From Streptomyces olindensis (GTDB lineage Bacteria > Actinomycetota > Actinomycetes > Streptomycetales > Streptomycetaceae): DNA of 64,000 nt. Shown here piece by piece: positions 33,356 through 42,196 of this stretch (its first letter is position 1; every line of letters begins with the position of its first letter). A model generated the notes under the pieces. That model was not told where the DNA came from. It made no database searches and was given only the letters and a program-made list of their open reading frames with translations. The stretch is taken from contig JJOH01000097.1 in NCBI GenBank assembly GCA_000696115.1, positions 62,001 to 126,000 of the forward strand, written 5' to 3'. The position numbers were made by a program, and so were the translations under genes.

Positions 33356-34558
33356 GTGGACAAGCCGAAGGTCGTTCTGGGGGTCAGCGGTGGCATCGCC
33401 GCCTACAAGGCCTGTGAGCTGCTGCGGCGGCTGACGGAGTCGGGCCATGAGGTACGCGTGGTGCCCACGGCCTCCGCGCTGCAGTTCGTCGGCGCCGCCA
33501 CCTGGTCCGCGCTCTCCGGGAACCCGGTCTCCACGGAGGTCTGGGACGACGTGCACGAGGTGCCGCACGTCCGCATCGGACAGCACGCCGACCTGGTCGT
33601 CGTCGCCCCGGCCACCGCCGACCTGCTCGCCAAGGCGGCCCACGGCATCGCCGACGACCTCCTCACCAACACCCTGCTCACCGCCCGCTGCCCCGTCGTC
33701 TTCGCCCCCGCCATGCACACGGAGATGTGGGAGCACCCGGCCACCCAGGAGAACGTGGCGACGCTGCGCCGCCGCGGCGCCCTCGTCATCGATCCCGCCG
33801 TGGGCCGCCTCACCGGCGTCGACACCGGCAAGGGCCGGCTGCCCGACCCGGCCGAGATCTTCGAGGTCTGCCGCCGGGTGCTGGCCCGGGGCGTGCGGGA
33901 ACCGGACCTCAAGGGCCGACACGTCGTGGTCAGTGCCGGGGGCACCCGCGAGCCCCTGGACCCCGTCCGGTTCCTCGGCAACCGCTCCTCCGGCAAGCAG
34001 GGCTACGCCCTCGCCCGCACGGCGGCCGCCCGCGGTGCCAGGGTCACGCTCATCGCGGCCAACAGCACCCTGCCCGACCCGGCGGGCGTGGACGTCGTCC
34101 CGGTCGGCACGGCCGTGCAGCTGCGCGAGGCCGTACTGAAGGCCGCCGCCGACGCCGACGCCGTGGTCATGGCGGCCGCGGTGGCGGACTTCCGCCCGGC
34201 GACGTACGCGGCCGGGAAGATCAAGAAGAAGGACGACCAGGAGCCGGAGCCGATCACCCTGGTGCGGAATCCGGACATCCTCGCGGAGGTCTCCGCCGAC
34301 CGCGCCCGCGCCGGGCAGGTGGTCGTCGGCTTCGCCGCGGAGACGGACGACGTCCTCGCCAACGGCCGCGCCAAACTGAAGCGCAAGGGGTGCGATCTGC
34401 TGGTGGTGAACGAGGTGGGCGAGCGCAAGACCTTCGGCTCCGAGGAGAACGAGGCGGTCGTCCTCGGCGCCGACGGCAGCGAGACGGCGGTGCCGCACGG
34501 CCCCAAGGAAGCCCTGGCCGAAACCGTGTGGGACCTGGTCACGGAGCGCCTCCAGTGA
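33356..34558 (+). CDS. coaBC: Phosphopantothenoylcysteine decarboxylase / synthetase
   Basis: Bifunctional enzyme of coenzyme A synthesis, 400 residues. The N-terminal flavoprotein decarboxylase (CoaC) has GVSGGIAAYKA, the HF-type region in ATADLLAKAAHGIADDLL and PAMHTEMWEHPATQ. The C-terminal CoaB ligase starts near VSAGGTREPLDPVRFLGN. GTG start with GGGGAGAG upstream. Confidence 0.95.
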   Translation: MDKPKVVLGVSGGIAAYKACELLRRLTESGHEVRVVPTASALQFVGAATWSALSGNPVSTEVWDDVHEVPHVRIGQHADLVVVAPATADLLAKAAHGIADDLLTNTLLTARCPVVFAPAMHTEMWEHPATQENVATLRRRGALVIDPAVGRLTGVDTGKGRLPDPAEIFEVCRRVLARGVREPDLKGRHVVVSAGGTREPLDPVRFLGNRSSGKQGYALARTAAARGARVTLIAANSTLPDPAGVDVVPVGTAVQLREAVLKAAADADAVVMAAAVADFRPATYAAGKIKKKDDQEPEPITLVRNPDILAEVSADRARAGQVVVGFAAETDDVLANGRAKLKRKGCDLLVVNEVGERKTFGSEENEAVVLGADGSETAVPHGPKEALAETVWDLVTERLQ

Positions 34559-34795
34559 TGCTCCAGTCCCTCTCGAAGCCGATCAAACCCGGCCGATCGA
34601 GGCGTGGCGCCTCTGGCCAACGGCGCTCGGCATTGGGCAGAATGCCCGTGCCGCAGGTCACAGCACTCCCGAGTGGCGAGACAGGGGGACCGTGGCCGAA
34701 GCGTGACCGATAAACTGTTCCACGGACGGCGCCGGGTGCAGCCCCCGCCGTCCGCCAATGATCAGCCAGCAGCCGCTGCAACCCCAGGGAGCGTT

Positions 34796-36004
34796 GTGTC
34801 CCGTCGCCTGTTCACCTCGGAGTCCGTGACCGAGGGTCACCCCGACAAGATCGCTGACCAGATCAGCGACACCATTCTCGACGCGCTCCTGCGCGAAGAC
34901 CCGTCCTCCCGGGTCGCCGTCGAGACCCTGATCACGACCGGCCTGGTGCACGTGGCCGGCGAGGTCACGACCAAGACGTACGCGGACATCGCGACGCTGG
35001 TCCGGAACAAGATCCTCGAGATCGGCTACGACTCCTCGAAGAAGGGCTTCGACGGCGCCTCCTGCGGCGTCTCGGTGTCGATCGGCGCCCAGTCCCCGGA
35101 CATCGCCCAGGGCGTGGACACGGCGTACGAGTCCCGTGTCGAGGGCGACGAGGACGAGCTGGACAAGCAGGGCGCGGGCGACCAGGGCCTGATGTTCGGC
35201 TACGCGACGGACGAGACGCCGACGCTGATGCCGCTGCCGATCTTCCTGGCCCACCGCCTGTCGAAGCGCCTGTCCGACGTGCGCAAGAACGGCACGATCC
35301 CCTACCTCCGCCCGGACGGCAAGACCCAGGTCACCATCGAGTACGACGGCGACAAGGCGGTCCGCCTGGACACCGTCGTCGTCTCCTCCCAGCACGCCTC
35401 CGACATCGACCTGGACTCGCTCCTGGCGCCGGACATCAAGGAGTTCGTCGTCGAGCCGGAGCTGAAGGCGCTCCTGGACGAGGGCATCAAGCTCGACACG
35501 GAGAACTACCGCCTGCTGGTCAACCCCACCGGCCGCTTCGAGATCGGCGGCCCGATGGGCGACGCCGGCCTCACCGGCCGCAAGATCATCATCGACACCT
35601 ACGGCGGCATGGCCCGCCACGGCGGCGGTGCCTTCTCCGGCAAGGACCCGTCCAAGGTCGACCGCTCGGCGGCGTACGCGATGCGCTGGGTCGCCAAGAA
35701 CGTCGTCGCCGCGGGTCTCGCCACCCGCTGCGAGGTCCAGGTCGCGTACGCGATCGGCAAGGCCGAGCCGGTCGGTCTGTTCGTCGAGACCTTCGGCACC
35801 GCCAAGATCGACACGGACCGGATCGAGAAGGCCATCGACGAGGTCTTCGACCTCCGCCCGGCCGCCATCATCCGCGACCTCGACCTGCTCCGCCCGATCT
35901 ACTCCCAGACGGCGGCGTACGGCCACTTCGGCCGCGAGCTCCCCGACTTCACGTGGGAGCGGACGGACCGCGTGGACGCGCTGCGCAAGGCGGCGGGGCT
36001 GTAA
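34796..36004 (+). CDS. metK: S-adenosylmethionine synthetase
   Basis: Makes AdoMet from methionine and ATP. 402 residues, normal. [16 protein letters not shown] at the N-terminus, [15 protein letters not shown], and the P-loop-like [19 protein letters not shown] start with AGGGAG just upstream. The 237-nt gap before it has no gene; TAAACT at 34711-34716 is a possible -10. I see no SAM riboswitch there. Confidence 0.96.
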   Translation: MSRRLFTSESVTEGHPDKIADQISDTILDALLREDPSSRVAVETLITTGLVHVAGEVTTKTYADIATLVRNKILEIGYDSSKKGFDGASCGVSVSIGAQSPDIAQGVDTAYESRVEGDEDELDKQGAGDQGLMFGYATDETPTLMPLPIFLAHRLSKRLSDVRKNGTIPYLRPDGKTQVTIEYDGDKAVRLDTVVVSSQHASDIDLDSLLAPDIKEFVVEPELKALLDEGIKLDTENYRLLVNPTGRFEIGGPMGDAGLTGRKIIIDTYGGMARHGGGAFSGKDPSKVDRSAAYAMRWVAKNVVAAGLATRCEVQVAYAIGKAEPVGLFVETFGTAKIDTDRIEKAIDEVFDLRPAAIIRDLDLLRPIYSQTAAYGHFGRELPDFTWERTDRVDALRKAAGL

Positions 36005-36023
36005 CGAGCCCCGAGGCTTGAGG

Positions 36024-36053
36024 AGGCCCGGTTCCCTTCGGGGAGCCGGGCCT
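36024..36053 (+). terminator. metK terminator
   Basis: 13-bp stem with one G-U pair (arms AGGCCCGGTTCCC and GGGAGCCGGGCCT) capped by a TTCG tetraloop, 19 nt after the stop. Confidence 0.8.
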
Positions 36054-36118
36054 TCGCCGTGCCCCGGGCCCCTCCCGGGCGCCGTCGTCTGTCAGTGGTG
36101 TTTGGTAAGAATGCAAGC

Positions 36119-38278
36119 GTGAGCAGCGAGAACGAACAGGCGGGTGGCGGTGGCGAGGGTGCGCCGCCCGAGCAGCTCGCGCTCATCCGGGAGAGTGTGC
36201 GGAAGGCGAAGACGCCCCGGGCCAAGCCGCGGACGTGGCGGGGGGCCGCGCTCGCCAAGGAGCTGCCCGTGGCGCGGGTGCTCGTCGACAAGGGCGTGCT
36301 GCACCTCGACCGGTACTTCGACTACGCCGTCCCCGAGGAGCTGGACGCGCAGGCCCAGCCGGGCGTGCGGGTCCGGGTGCGGTTCGGGGCCGGGCGGCAC
36401 CGGGTGCGGGAGGGACGCCGTGAGGGCGGCGGGCTGATCGACGGCTTCCTCGTCGAGCGGCTGCCCGAGTCCGACTACTCCGGGCCGCTGGCCGCCCTCG
36501 CCCAGGTCGTCTCGCCCGAGCCGGTGCTGAGCGAGGAACTGCTCGGGCTGGCCCGGGCGGTCGCCGACCGGTACGCGGGCAGCCTCGCCGACGTCCTGCA
36601 GCTCGCGGTGCCGCCGCGCAACGCCCGGGCCGAGCAGCGCGCCTCCCCCGAGCCCCTGCCGCCGCCCCCGGCACCGGAGCCGGGGTCCTGGCAGCGGTAC
36701 GAGCGGGGTGCGGCCTTCCTGGAGTCGCTGGCCTCCGGCGGCGCGCCCCGGGCCGTGTGGAACGCGCTGCCCGGGCCGCAGTGGAGCGAGGAGCTTGCCC
36801 GGGCCGTCGCGGCGACCCTGGCCTCCGGCCGAGGGGCACTCGTCGTCCTGCCGGACGGGCGGGCCGTCGCCCGGGTCGACGCCGCGCTGACGGCCCTGCT
36901 GGGGGAGGGGCGGCACGCGGTGCTCACCGCCGACGCCGGTCCCGAGAAGCGGTACGCGCAGTGGCTCGCGGTGCGGCGGGGATCCGTGCGGGCCGTGATC
37001 GGGACCAGGGCCGCGATGTTCGCGCCGGTCCAGGGCCTCGGTCTGGTCGCCCTCTGGGACGACGGGGACGACAGCCACAGCGAGCAGCACGCCCCGCAGC
37101 CGCACGCCCGCGAGGTGCTCCTGCTGCGGGCCGCCCAGGACAAGTGCGGCTTCCTGCTGGGCAGCTGGTCCTGCACGGTGGAGGCGGCGCAGCTCGTGGA
37201 GAGCGGCTGGGCGCGGCCGCTCGTCGCCGGGCGGGAGCAGGTGCGCGGAGCCGCTCCGCTCGTACGGACCGTCGGGGACGGGGATCTCGCCCGGGACGAG
37301 GCCGCTCGCGCCGCCCGGCTGCCGAGCCTCGCCTGGCAGGCCGTCAGGGACGGCCTGCGGGAGGGGCCGGTGCTGGTGCAGGTGCCCCGGCGGGGCTACG
37401 TGCCGCGCATGGCGTGCGCCGGCTGCCGTGCCCCGGCGCGGTGCCGGCACTGCTCGGGGCCGTTGGAGACGCGGGACGGCGGTGCCCTGTGCTGCGGCTG
37501 GTGCGGGCGTGAGGAGAGCGGCTGGCACTGCCCGGAGTGCGGGGCCTTCCGGCTGCGGGCCTCGGTCGTGGGAGCCCGGCGGACCGCCGAGGAACTCGGA
37601 CGGGCCTTTCCCGCCGTGCCGGTGCGGACCTCGGGGCGTGAACATGTGCTCGACACGGTGCCGGGAGCGCCCGCGCTGGTCGTGAGCACGCCGGGGGCCG
37701 AGCCCGTCGCCGAGGGCGGTTACGCCGCGGCGTTGCTGCTGGACGGCTGGGCCATGCTCGGGCGGCCCGATCTGCGGGCGGGGGAGGACGCGTTGCGGCG
37801 GTGGATCGCGGCCGCGTCCCTCGTCCGGCCGCAGTCGGCCGGGGGGACGGTGGTGGTCGTCGCCGAGCCGACGCTGCGGCCCGTGCAGGCGCTCGTGCGG
37901 TGGGACCCCGTGGGACACGCGGTGCGCGAACTGGCGGAGCGGGCCGAGCTGGGCTTCCCGCCGGTGTCGCGGATGGCGGCCGTGTCGGGGCCGGCGGATG
38001 TGGTGGCCGACTTCCTCCGCACGGCCGAACTGCCGCCGGAGGCAGAGGTGTTGGGACCCGTGTCGCTGCCCGTTCCCCCTCCGGGGCGACCGAGGCGTGC
38101 GGGGGCGCCGCCGCCCGGGGAGCAGTGGGAGCGGGCGTTGTTGCGGGTGCCGCCGGGGAAGGGCGCGGCGCTGGCGGCGGCGCTGAAAGCCGCGCAGGCC
38201 GCGCGGATGGCCCGGGGGAGTGGGGGAGGGAGCGGTACCGGGGTCTGGGTGCGGATCGATCCGGCGGATATCGGGTGA
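36119..38278 (+). CDS. priA: PriA-like primosomal protein lacking helicase motifs
   Basis: 719 residues, aligned with PriA over its length but without the ATPase sites. N-terminal 3'-DNA-binding domain (VLVDKGVLHLDRYFDYAVP). At the Walker A place the protein reads NALPGPQWSEELA (from 215) rather than GVTGSGKT, and the DEAH place reads WDDGD (313-317). The zinc cluster is intact: CAGC from C433, then CRHC, CGWC and CPEC. It may still be a structural replication-restart factor, but it should not unwind DNA. Other actinobacteria have the same loss, as I remember. GTG at 36119, with TAAGAAT just upstream that could serve as a -10 for a leaderless mRNA. Confidence 0.88.
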   Translation: MSSENEQAGGGGEGAPPEQLALIRESVRKAKTPRAKPRTWRGAALAKELPVARVLVDKGVLHLDRYFDYAVPEELDAQAQPGVRVRVRFGAGRHRVREGRREGGGLIDGFLVERLPESDYSGPLAALAQVVSPEPVLSEELLGLARAVADRYAGSLADVLQLAVPPRNARAEQRASPEPLPPPPAPEPGSWQRYERGAAFLESLASGGAPRAVWNALPGPQWSEELARAVAATLASGRGALVVLPDGRAVARVDAALTALLGEGRHAVLTADAGPEKRYAQWLAVRRGSVRAVIGTRAAMFAPVQGLGLVALWDDGDDSHSEQHAPQPHAREVLLLRAAQDKCGFLLGSWSCTVEAAQLVESGWARPLVAGREQVRGAAPLVRTVGDGDLARDEAARAARLPSLAWQAVRDGLREGPVLVQVPRRGYVPRMACAGCRAPARCRHCSGPLETRDGGALCCGWCGREESGWHCPECGAFRLRASVVGARRTAEELGRAFPAVPVRTSGREHVLDTVPGAPALVVSTPGAEPVAEGGYAAALLLDGWAMLGRPDLRAGEDALRRWIAAASLVRPQSAGGTVVVVAEPTLRPVQALVRWDPVGHAVRELAERAELGFPPVSRMAAVSGPADVVADFLRTAELPPEAEVLGPVSLPVPPPGRPRRAGAPPPGEQWERALLRVPPGKGAALAAALKAAQAARMARGSGGGSGTGVWVRIDPADIG

Positions 38279-38295
38279 GCGGGGGCCGTGCTGGC

Positions 38296-38610
38296 AGCCG
38301 TAACACCGTCCGGATGGGTTGCCGCGCATCGCCTGGATGGGGCGCGGCGTACCGTCGGGATGTGCGGCCGTGCGCCGGCCGGATGGGGCGCCGCGCATCG
38401 CCTGGATGGGGCGCGGCGTACCGTCGGGATGTGCGGCCGTGCGCCGTCCGGATGGGGGCCGCGCATCGCCCGGATGGGTCGCCGCGTACCGTCCGGATGT
38501 GTGGCCGTGCGCCGTCTGGATGGTCGTCGCGCATCGCCTGAATGGGCCGCCGCGTACCGTCCGGATGGGTCGCCGCGCGCCACGCGGATGCGCCGCCGCA
38601 CACCGCTCTG
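38296..38610. repeat. Tandem repeat of 22-23 bp, about 13 units, with a three-unit superperiod
   Basis: Imperfect units of the form (GCCGCGyryCGyCyGGATGGGy), each holding GGATG; 13 units and a partial one. Units alternate in a three-step order around CATCGCC, GTACCGTC and GCGCCGTC, giving about 67 bp. The 393-nt gap from 38279 to 38671 holds no other feature. Because the unit is not a multiple of three, open frames through it are artefacts. Confidence 0.85.
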
Positions 38611-38671
38611 ACACGCCGTCGCCCTCCCGGCGGTGTATCCGGGAGGGCAGGACGGGGGAGGCAGAGTTGTG

Positions 38672-39217
38672 TCAGCCGTTGCGTGGGCCCGGGAAGGCCG
38701 TCGGTCGTGCCTCGTCGCGGATCGCCGGGCTGCCGGCCGTCGGCTGCGTGGGCATGGAACGGGCCGCGGGGACCGTCGGCACCGTGGGGAGGCCGGTGCC
38801 CACACTGACCGTGCGCGTGCCGGACGGTTCCGGCGTGCGCTCCGGCTCGGCCGCGGTCGGCTGGGCCGTGGCACGGCGGGCGCCGTAACGGCGGTGGACC
38901 GCCTGTTTGGTGACTCCGAGTGCGGAGCCCACCGCGTCCCACGAGAAACCGAGTGAGCGATCGAAGTCCACGGCCGCCGTGACCAGGGTCTCGACACTGT
39001 CCCGCAGCTCCTGGGCGAGACGTACCGTCGGGGCGGGGGCCCGTCCGTAGACGACGAAGCCCGTGGAGGGGCCGGAGCGGCGCGGACGGTAGACGTTGCC
39101 CAGCTGGGCGGTCAGGGTGCGCAGTGCGTCCACCTGCCGGCGGACCCGCTCGATGTCCCGCACCAGCAAGTGCAGGCTGGCCCGAGCCTGGGCGTCGTGG
39201 GTTGCGTGGTCGGCCAT
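38672..39217 (-). CDS. Small helix-turn-helix protein with a disordered tail
   Basis: 181 residues. N-terminal helical segment ([22 protein letters not shown]), then a HTH near 90-115 ([23 protein letters not shown]) similar to the Mor/sigma-like short HTH of actinobacterial proteins, followed by a tail of about 65 residues rich in Pro, Thr and Ala. I use the ATG at 39217; a TTG two codons earlier is also in frame. Lies alone on the reverse strand between priA and fmt. I do not know its targets. Confidence 0.75.
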   Translation of the reverse strand: MADHATHDAQARASLHLLVRDIERVRRQVDALRTLTAQLGNVYRPRRSGPSTGFVVYGRAPAPTVRLAQELRDSVETLVTAAVDFDRSLGFSWDAVGSALGVTKQAVHRRYGARRATAQPTAAEPERTPEPSGTRTVSVGTGLPTVPTVPAARSMPTQPTAGSPAIRDEARPTAFPGPRNG

Positions 39218-39368
39218 GAACAAGCCTCTCGAACCGGCGTTGAAAGGAATGGGCCGCGATCGCGGCCCGAAGTGGTCAACTCTGTCTTGACCAACGCGGA
39301 TTCGCTCCGCGGGTCACGGTGTGGGGGCGTGGGGGCATATGCGTGCGCCCGTTTGCGCCGGGCGTGCG

Positions 39369-39441
39369 CCTTCGGCCTTCGGCCTTCGGCGTTCGTCTCC
39401 CACCCGCGCAGCGCCCGTATCCCACCCGCGCAGCGCCCGTA
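39369..39441. repeat. Short direct repeats upstream of fmt
   Basis: Three copies of CCTTCGG (39369-39389), then two perfect 22-bp copies (39398-39419 and 39420-39441) that begin TCCCACCCGCGCAGCG. They lie in the 347-nt gap 39218-39564, which otherwise holds the divergent starts of the HTH gene and fmt, and no gene. Confidence 0.8.
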
Positions 39442-39564
39442 ACTGTTGGCCGAGAGGCCGAGCTCTCCCGTGGGGGCGGGCCGTCGTCGGCGGCTGTGCG
39501 TTCGCGGCTCATAGACTTGGGCGTTGCCCGTCATCGCCCCCGCCCGAGAGGCCCCCAGCACCCC

Positions 39565-40497
39565 ATGAAGCTCGTCTTCGCCGGTACACCCGAGGTCGCC
39601 GTTCCCGCTCTGGACGCTCTGCTCGCCTCCGGGCGGCACGAGGTGGCCGCCGTCGTCACGCGGCCCGACGCGCCGGCCGGGCGCGGGCGCAGGCTCGTCG
39701 CGTCGCCCGTCGCCGAGCGGGCGGAGGAGGCCGGGATCGAGGTGCTGAAGCCCGCGAAGCCGAAGGACCCCGAATTCCTGGAGCGGCTGCGGGAGATCGG
39801 GCCGGACTGCTGCCCCGTCGTCGCCTACGGCGCACTGCTGCCCCGGGTCGCCCTCGACGTCCCCGCGCACGGCTGGGTCAATCTGCACTTCTCCCTGCTG
39901 CCCGCCTGGCGGGGCGCCGCGCCCGTGCAGCACGCCATCATGGCCGGTGACGAGATCACCGGGGCCTCCACCTTCCTGATCGAGGAGGGGCTCGACTCCG
40001 GCCCGGTGTACGGGACGGTGACCGAGGAGATCCGGCCCACCGACACCAGCGGCGACCTGCTGACGCGGCTCGCCTTCGCCGGTGCCGGGCTGCTCGCGGC
40101 CACCATGGACGGGATCGAGGACGGCACCCTCAAGGCCGTGCCGCAGCCCGCCGAGGGGGTCACGCTCGCCCCGAAGGTCAACGTCGAGGACGCCCGCGTC
40201 GACTGGAACGCTCCCGCGCTGCGCGTCGACCGGGTGGTACGGGGCTGCACCCCGGCCCCCGGCGCCTGGACCACGTTCCGCGGTGAGCGGCTCAAGCTGA
40301 TCCAGGTGACCCCCGTTCCCGACCGGACCGACCTCGCCCCGGGGCAGATCTCCGCCGGGAAGAACAACGTGTATGTCGGCACCGGCTCGTACGGCGTGGA
40401 GCTGCTGTGGGTGCAGGCGCAGGGCAAGAAGCCGATGCGGGCGGCGGACTGGGCGCGCGGCGTGCGGATCGGCGAGGGGGAGCGGCTCGGGGGCTGA
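39565..40497 (+). CDS. fmt: Methionyl-tRNA formyltransferase
   Basis: Formylates initiator tRNA using 10-formyl-THF, 310 residues. [19 protein letters not shown] at the N-terminus, catalytic N/H in [19 protein letters not shown] in [11 protein letters not shown], and a C-terminal tRNA-binding domain. An array of hairpin repeats follows. Confidence 0.94.
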   Translation: MKLVFAGTPEVAVPALDALLASGRHEVAAVVTRPDAPAGRGRRLVASPVAERAEEAGIEVLKPAKPKDPEFLERLREIGPDCCPVVAYGALLPRVALDVPAHGWVNLHFSLLPAWRGAAPVQHAIMAGDEITGASTFLIEEGLDSGPVYGTVTEEIRPTDTSGDLLTRLAFAGAGLLAATMDGIEDGTLKAVPQPAEGVTLAPKVNVEDARVDWNAPALRVDRVVRGCTPAPGAWTTFRGERLKLIQVTPVPDRTDLAPGQISAGKNNVYVGTGSYGVELLWVQAQGKKPMRAADWARGVRIGEGERLGG

Positions 40498-40505
40498 CCC
40501 GCCAC

Positions 40506-40672
40506 GGGGCAGCCGGCCGATCCGGCTCGCCCCACTCCAGGGGCAGCCGGCCGATCCGGCTCGCCCCACTCCAGGGGCAGCCGGCCGATCCGGCTCGCCC
40601 CACTCCAGGGGCAGCCGGCCGATCCGACTCGCCCACCCAGGGGCAGCGGCCGACACGGCTCGCCCCACCCCG
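40506..40672. repeat. Tandem array of about five 34-bp hairpin units
   Basis: Units start at 40506, 40540, 40574, 40608 and 40640. The first three are near-identical and the last two have changed. Each can fold as GGGGC-A-GCCGG / CCGGC-TC-GCCCC with a short CCGAT loop. The array starts 8 nt after the fmt stop and ends about 95 nt before rsmB, in a 271-nt gap with no other gene. Confidence 0.85.
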
Positions 40673-40768
40673 CGTGTCCTGCCGCCCCGCCCACCTGGCC
40701 CCGGTCCGCACGGCGTCGCGGCGTAGGCTGGAGGGCGCACTTCATCTCACACCCGGAGCACCTTTTTC

Positions 40769-42196
40769 GTGAGCGACCAGCCTCGTCGGCCCCGTCCGTC
40801 CGGCAAGCCCTACCGTCGGCCCAAGAAGGACCCCGTCCGCGTCCTCGCCTTCGAGGCGCTGAGGGCCGTGGACGAGCGGGACGCCTACGCCAACCTCGTA
40901 CTGCCGCCGCTGCTGCGCAAGGCGCGGGAGAAGGAGGGGCCCGAGGCGTTCGACGCCCGCGACGCGGCGCTCGCCACCGAGCTTGTCTACGGGACGCTGC
41001 GGCGGCAGGGCACGTACGACGCGGTCCTCGCGCGGTGCGTCGACCGGCCGCTCGGCGAGGTCGATCCGCCGGTGCTGGACGTGCTGAGCCTCGGCGCGCA
41101 CCAGTTGCTCGGGACGCGTATCCCCACCCACGCGGCCGTGTCCGCCACGGTCGAGCTCGCCCGGGTCGTGCTGGGCGACGGGCGGGCGAAGTTCGTCAAC
41201 GCCGTGCTGCGCAAGGTCGCCCAGGACGATCTGGACGGCTGGCTGGAGCGGGTCGCGCCGCCCTACGACGAGGACCCCGAGGACCATCTCGCCGTGGTCC
41301 ACTCGCACCCGCGCTGGGTCGTGTCCGCGCTGTGGGACTCCCTCGGCGGCGGGCGCGCCGGCATCGAGGAGCTGCTGCGCGCCGACAACGAGCGGCCCGA
41401 GGTGACCCTGGTGGCCCGGCCCGGCAGGGCCACCACCGAGGAACTGCTCGGGGAGGACGCCGCCGTGGCCGGGCGCTGGTCGCCGTACGCCGTGCGGCTG
41501 GCCGAGGGCGGTGAGCCGGGCGCCATCGCGGCCGTGCGGGACGGGCGCGCGGGCGTGCAGGACGAGGGCAGCCAGCTCGTGGCCATCGCCCTCGCCAACG
41601 CGCCCCTGGACGGGCCCGACCGGCGGTGGCTGGACGGGTGCGCGGGCCCCGGCGGCAAGGCCGCGCTGCTGGGCGCGCTCGCGGCGCAGCGGGGCGCCGC
41701 TCTCGTGGCCTCGGAGAAGCAGACCCACCGTGCCGGGCTGGTGGCCCGCGCGCTGGAGGGCAACCCCGGGCCGTACCAGGTGATCGCCGCGGACGGGACC
41801 CGTCCGGCCTGGCGGCCGGGCAGCTTCGACCGGGTGCTGGTCGACGTGCCGTGCACCGGGCTCGGTGCCCTGCGGCGCCGCCCCGAGGCACGCTGGCGAC
41901 GCCGGCCGGAGGACCTGGAGGGGTTCGCGCCGCTCCAGCGCGGGCTGCTGCGGACCGCCCTGGAGTCGGTCCGGGTCGGCGGTGTCGTCGGCTACGCGAC
42001 CTGCTCGCCGCACCTGGCCGAGACCCGGGCCGTGGTCGCCGACGTCCTCAAGCAGTACCCGGACAGCGACCTCGTCGACGCCCGGCCGCTGCTGCCCGGC
42101 GTACCGGACCTGGGCGAGGGGCCCGACGTCCAGCTGTGGCCGCATCTGCACGGGACCGACGCGATGTACCTGGCGCTCATTCGCCGGACCGGCTGA
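40769..42196 (+). CDS. rsmB: 16S rRNA (cytosine-967-C5)-methyltransferase (Fmu/Sun family)
   Basis: 475 residues. An N-terminal NusB-like RNA-binding domain (VLAFEALRAVDERDAYANLVLPPLL) is joined to the AdoMet methyltransferase. Two cysteines typical of the family are visible: VDVPCTGLGALRRRPEARW and the nucleophile in GYATCSPH. The AdoMet loop is DGCAGPGGKAALLG. GTG start. It overlaps the 3' end of the convergent MMPL gene by 20 nt. Confidence 0.93.
   Translation: MSDQPRRPRPSGKPYRRPKKDPVRVLAFEALRAVDERDAYANLVLPPLLRKAREKEGPEAFDARDAALATELVYGTLRRQGTYDAVLARCVDRPLGEVDPPVLDVLSLGAHQLLGTRIPTHAAVSATVELARVVLGDGRAKFVNAVLRKVAQDDLDGWLERVAPPYDEDPEDHLAVVHSHPRWVVSALWDSLGGGRAGIEELLRADNERPEVTLVARPGRATTEELLGEDAAVAGRWSPYAVRLAEGGEPGAIAAVRDGRAGVQDEGSQLVAIALANAPLDGPDRRWLDGCAGPGGKAALLGALAAQRGAALVASEKQTHRAGLVARALEGNPGPYQVIAADGTRPAWRPGSFDRVLVDVPCTGLGALRRRPEARWRRRPEDLEGFAPLQRGLLRTALESVRVGGVVGYATCSPHLAETRAVVADVLKQYPDSDLVDARPLLPGVPDLGEGPDVQLWPHLHGTDAMYLALIRRTG

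Noticed and set aside
34559-34795. SAM riboswitch before metK
   Set aside because: I could not find the conserved SAM-I or SAM-II core in the 237-nt gap.
37801-38541. Plus-strand open frame through the end of priA and the tandem repeat
   Set aside because: The repeat unit is 22-23 bp, so the frame shifts between units, and the translation is repetitive Arg/Gly with no start context.
38296-38610. CRISPR-like array
   Set aside because: Units are contiguous without spacers and are imperfect; no cas genes lie in the window.
40506-40672. Second CRISPR-like array
   Set aside because: The 34-bp units abut directly with no unique spacers; hairpin repeats fit better.
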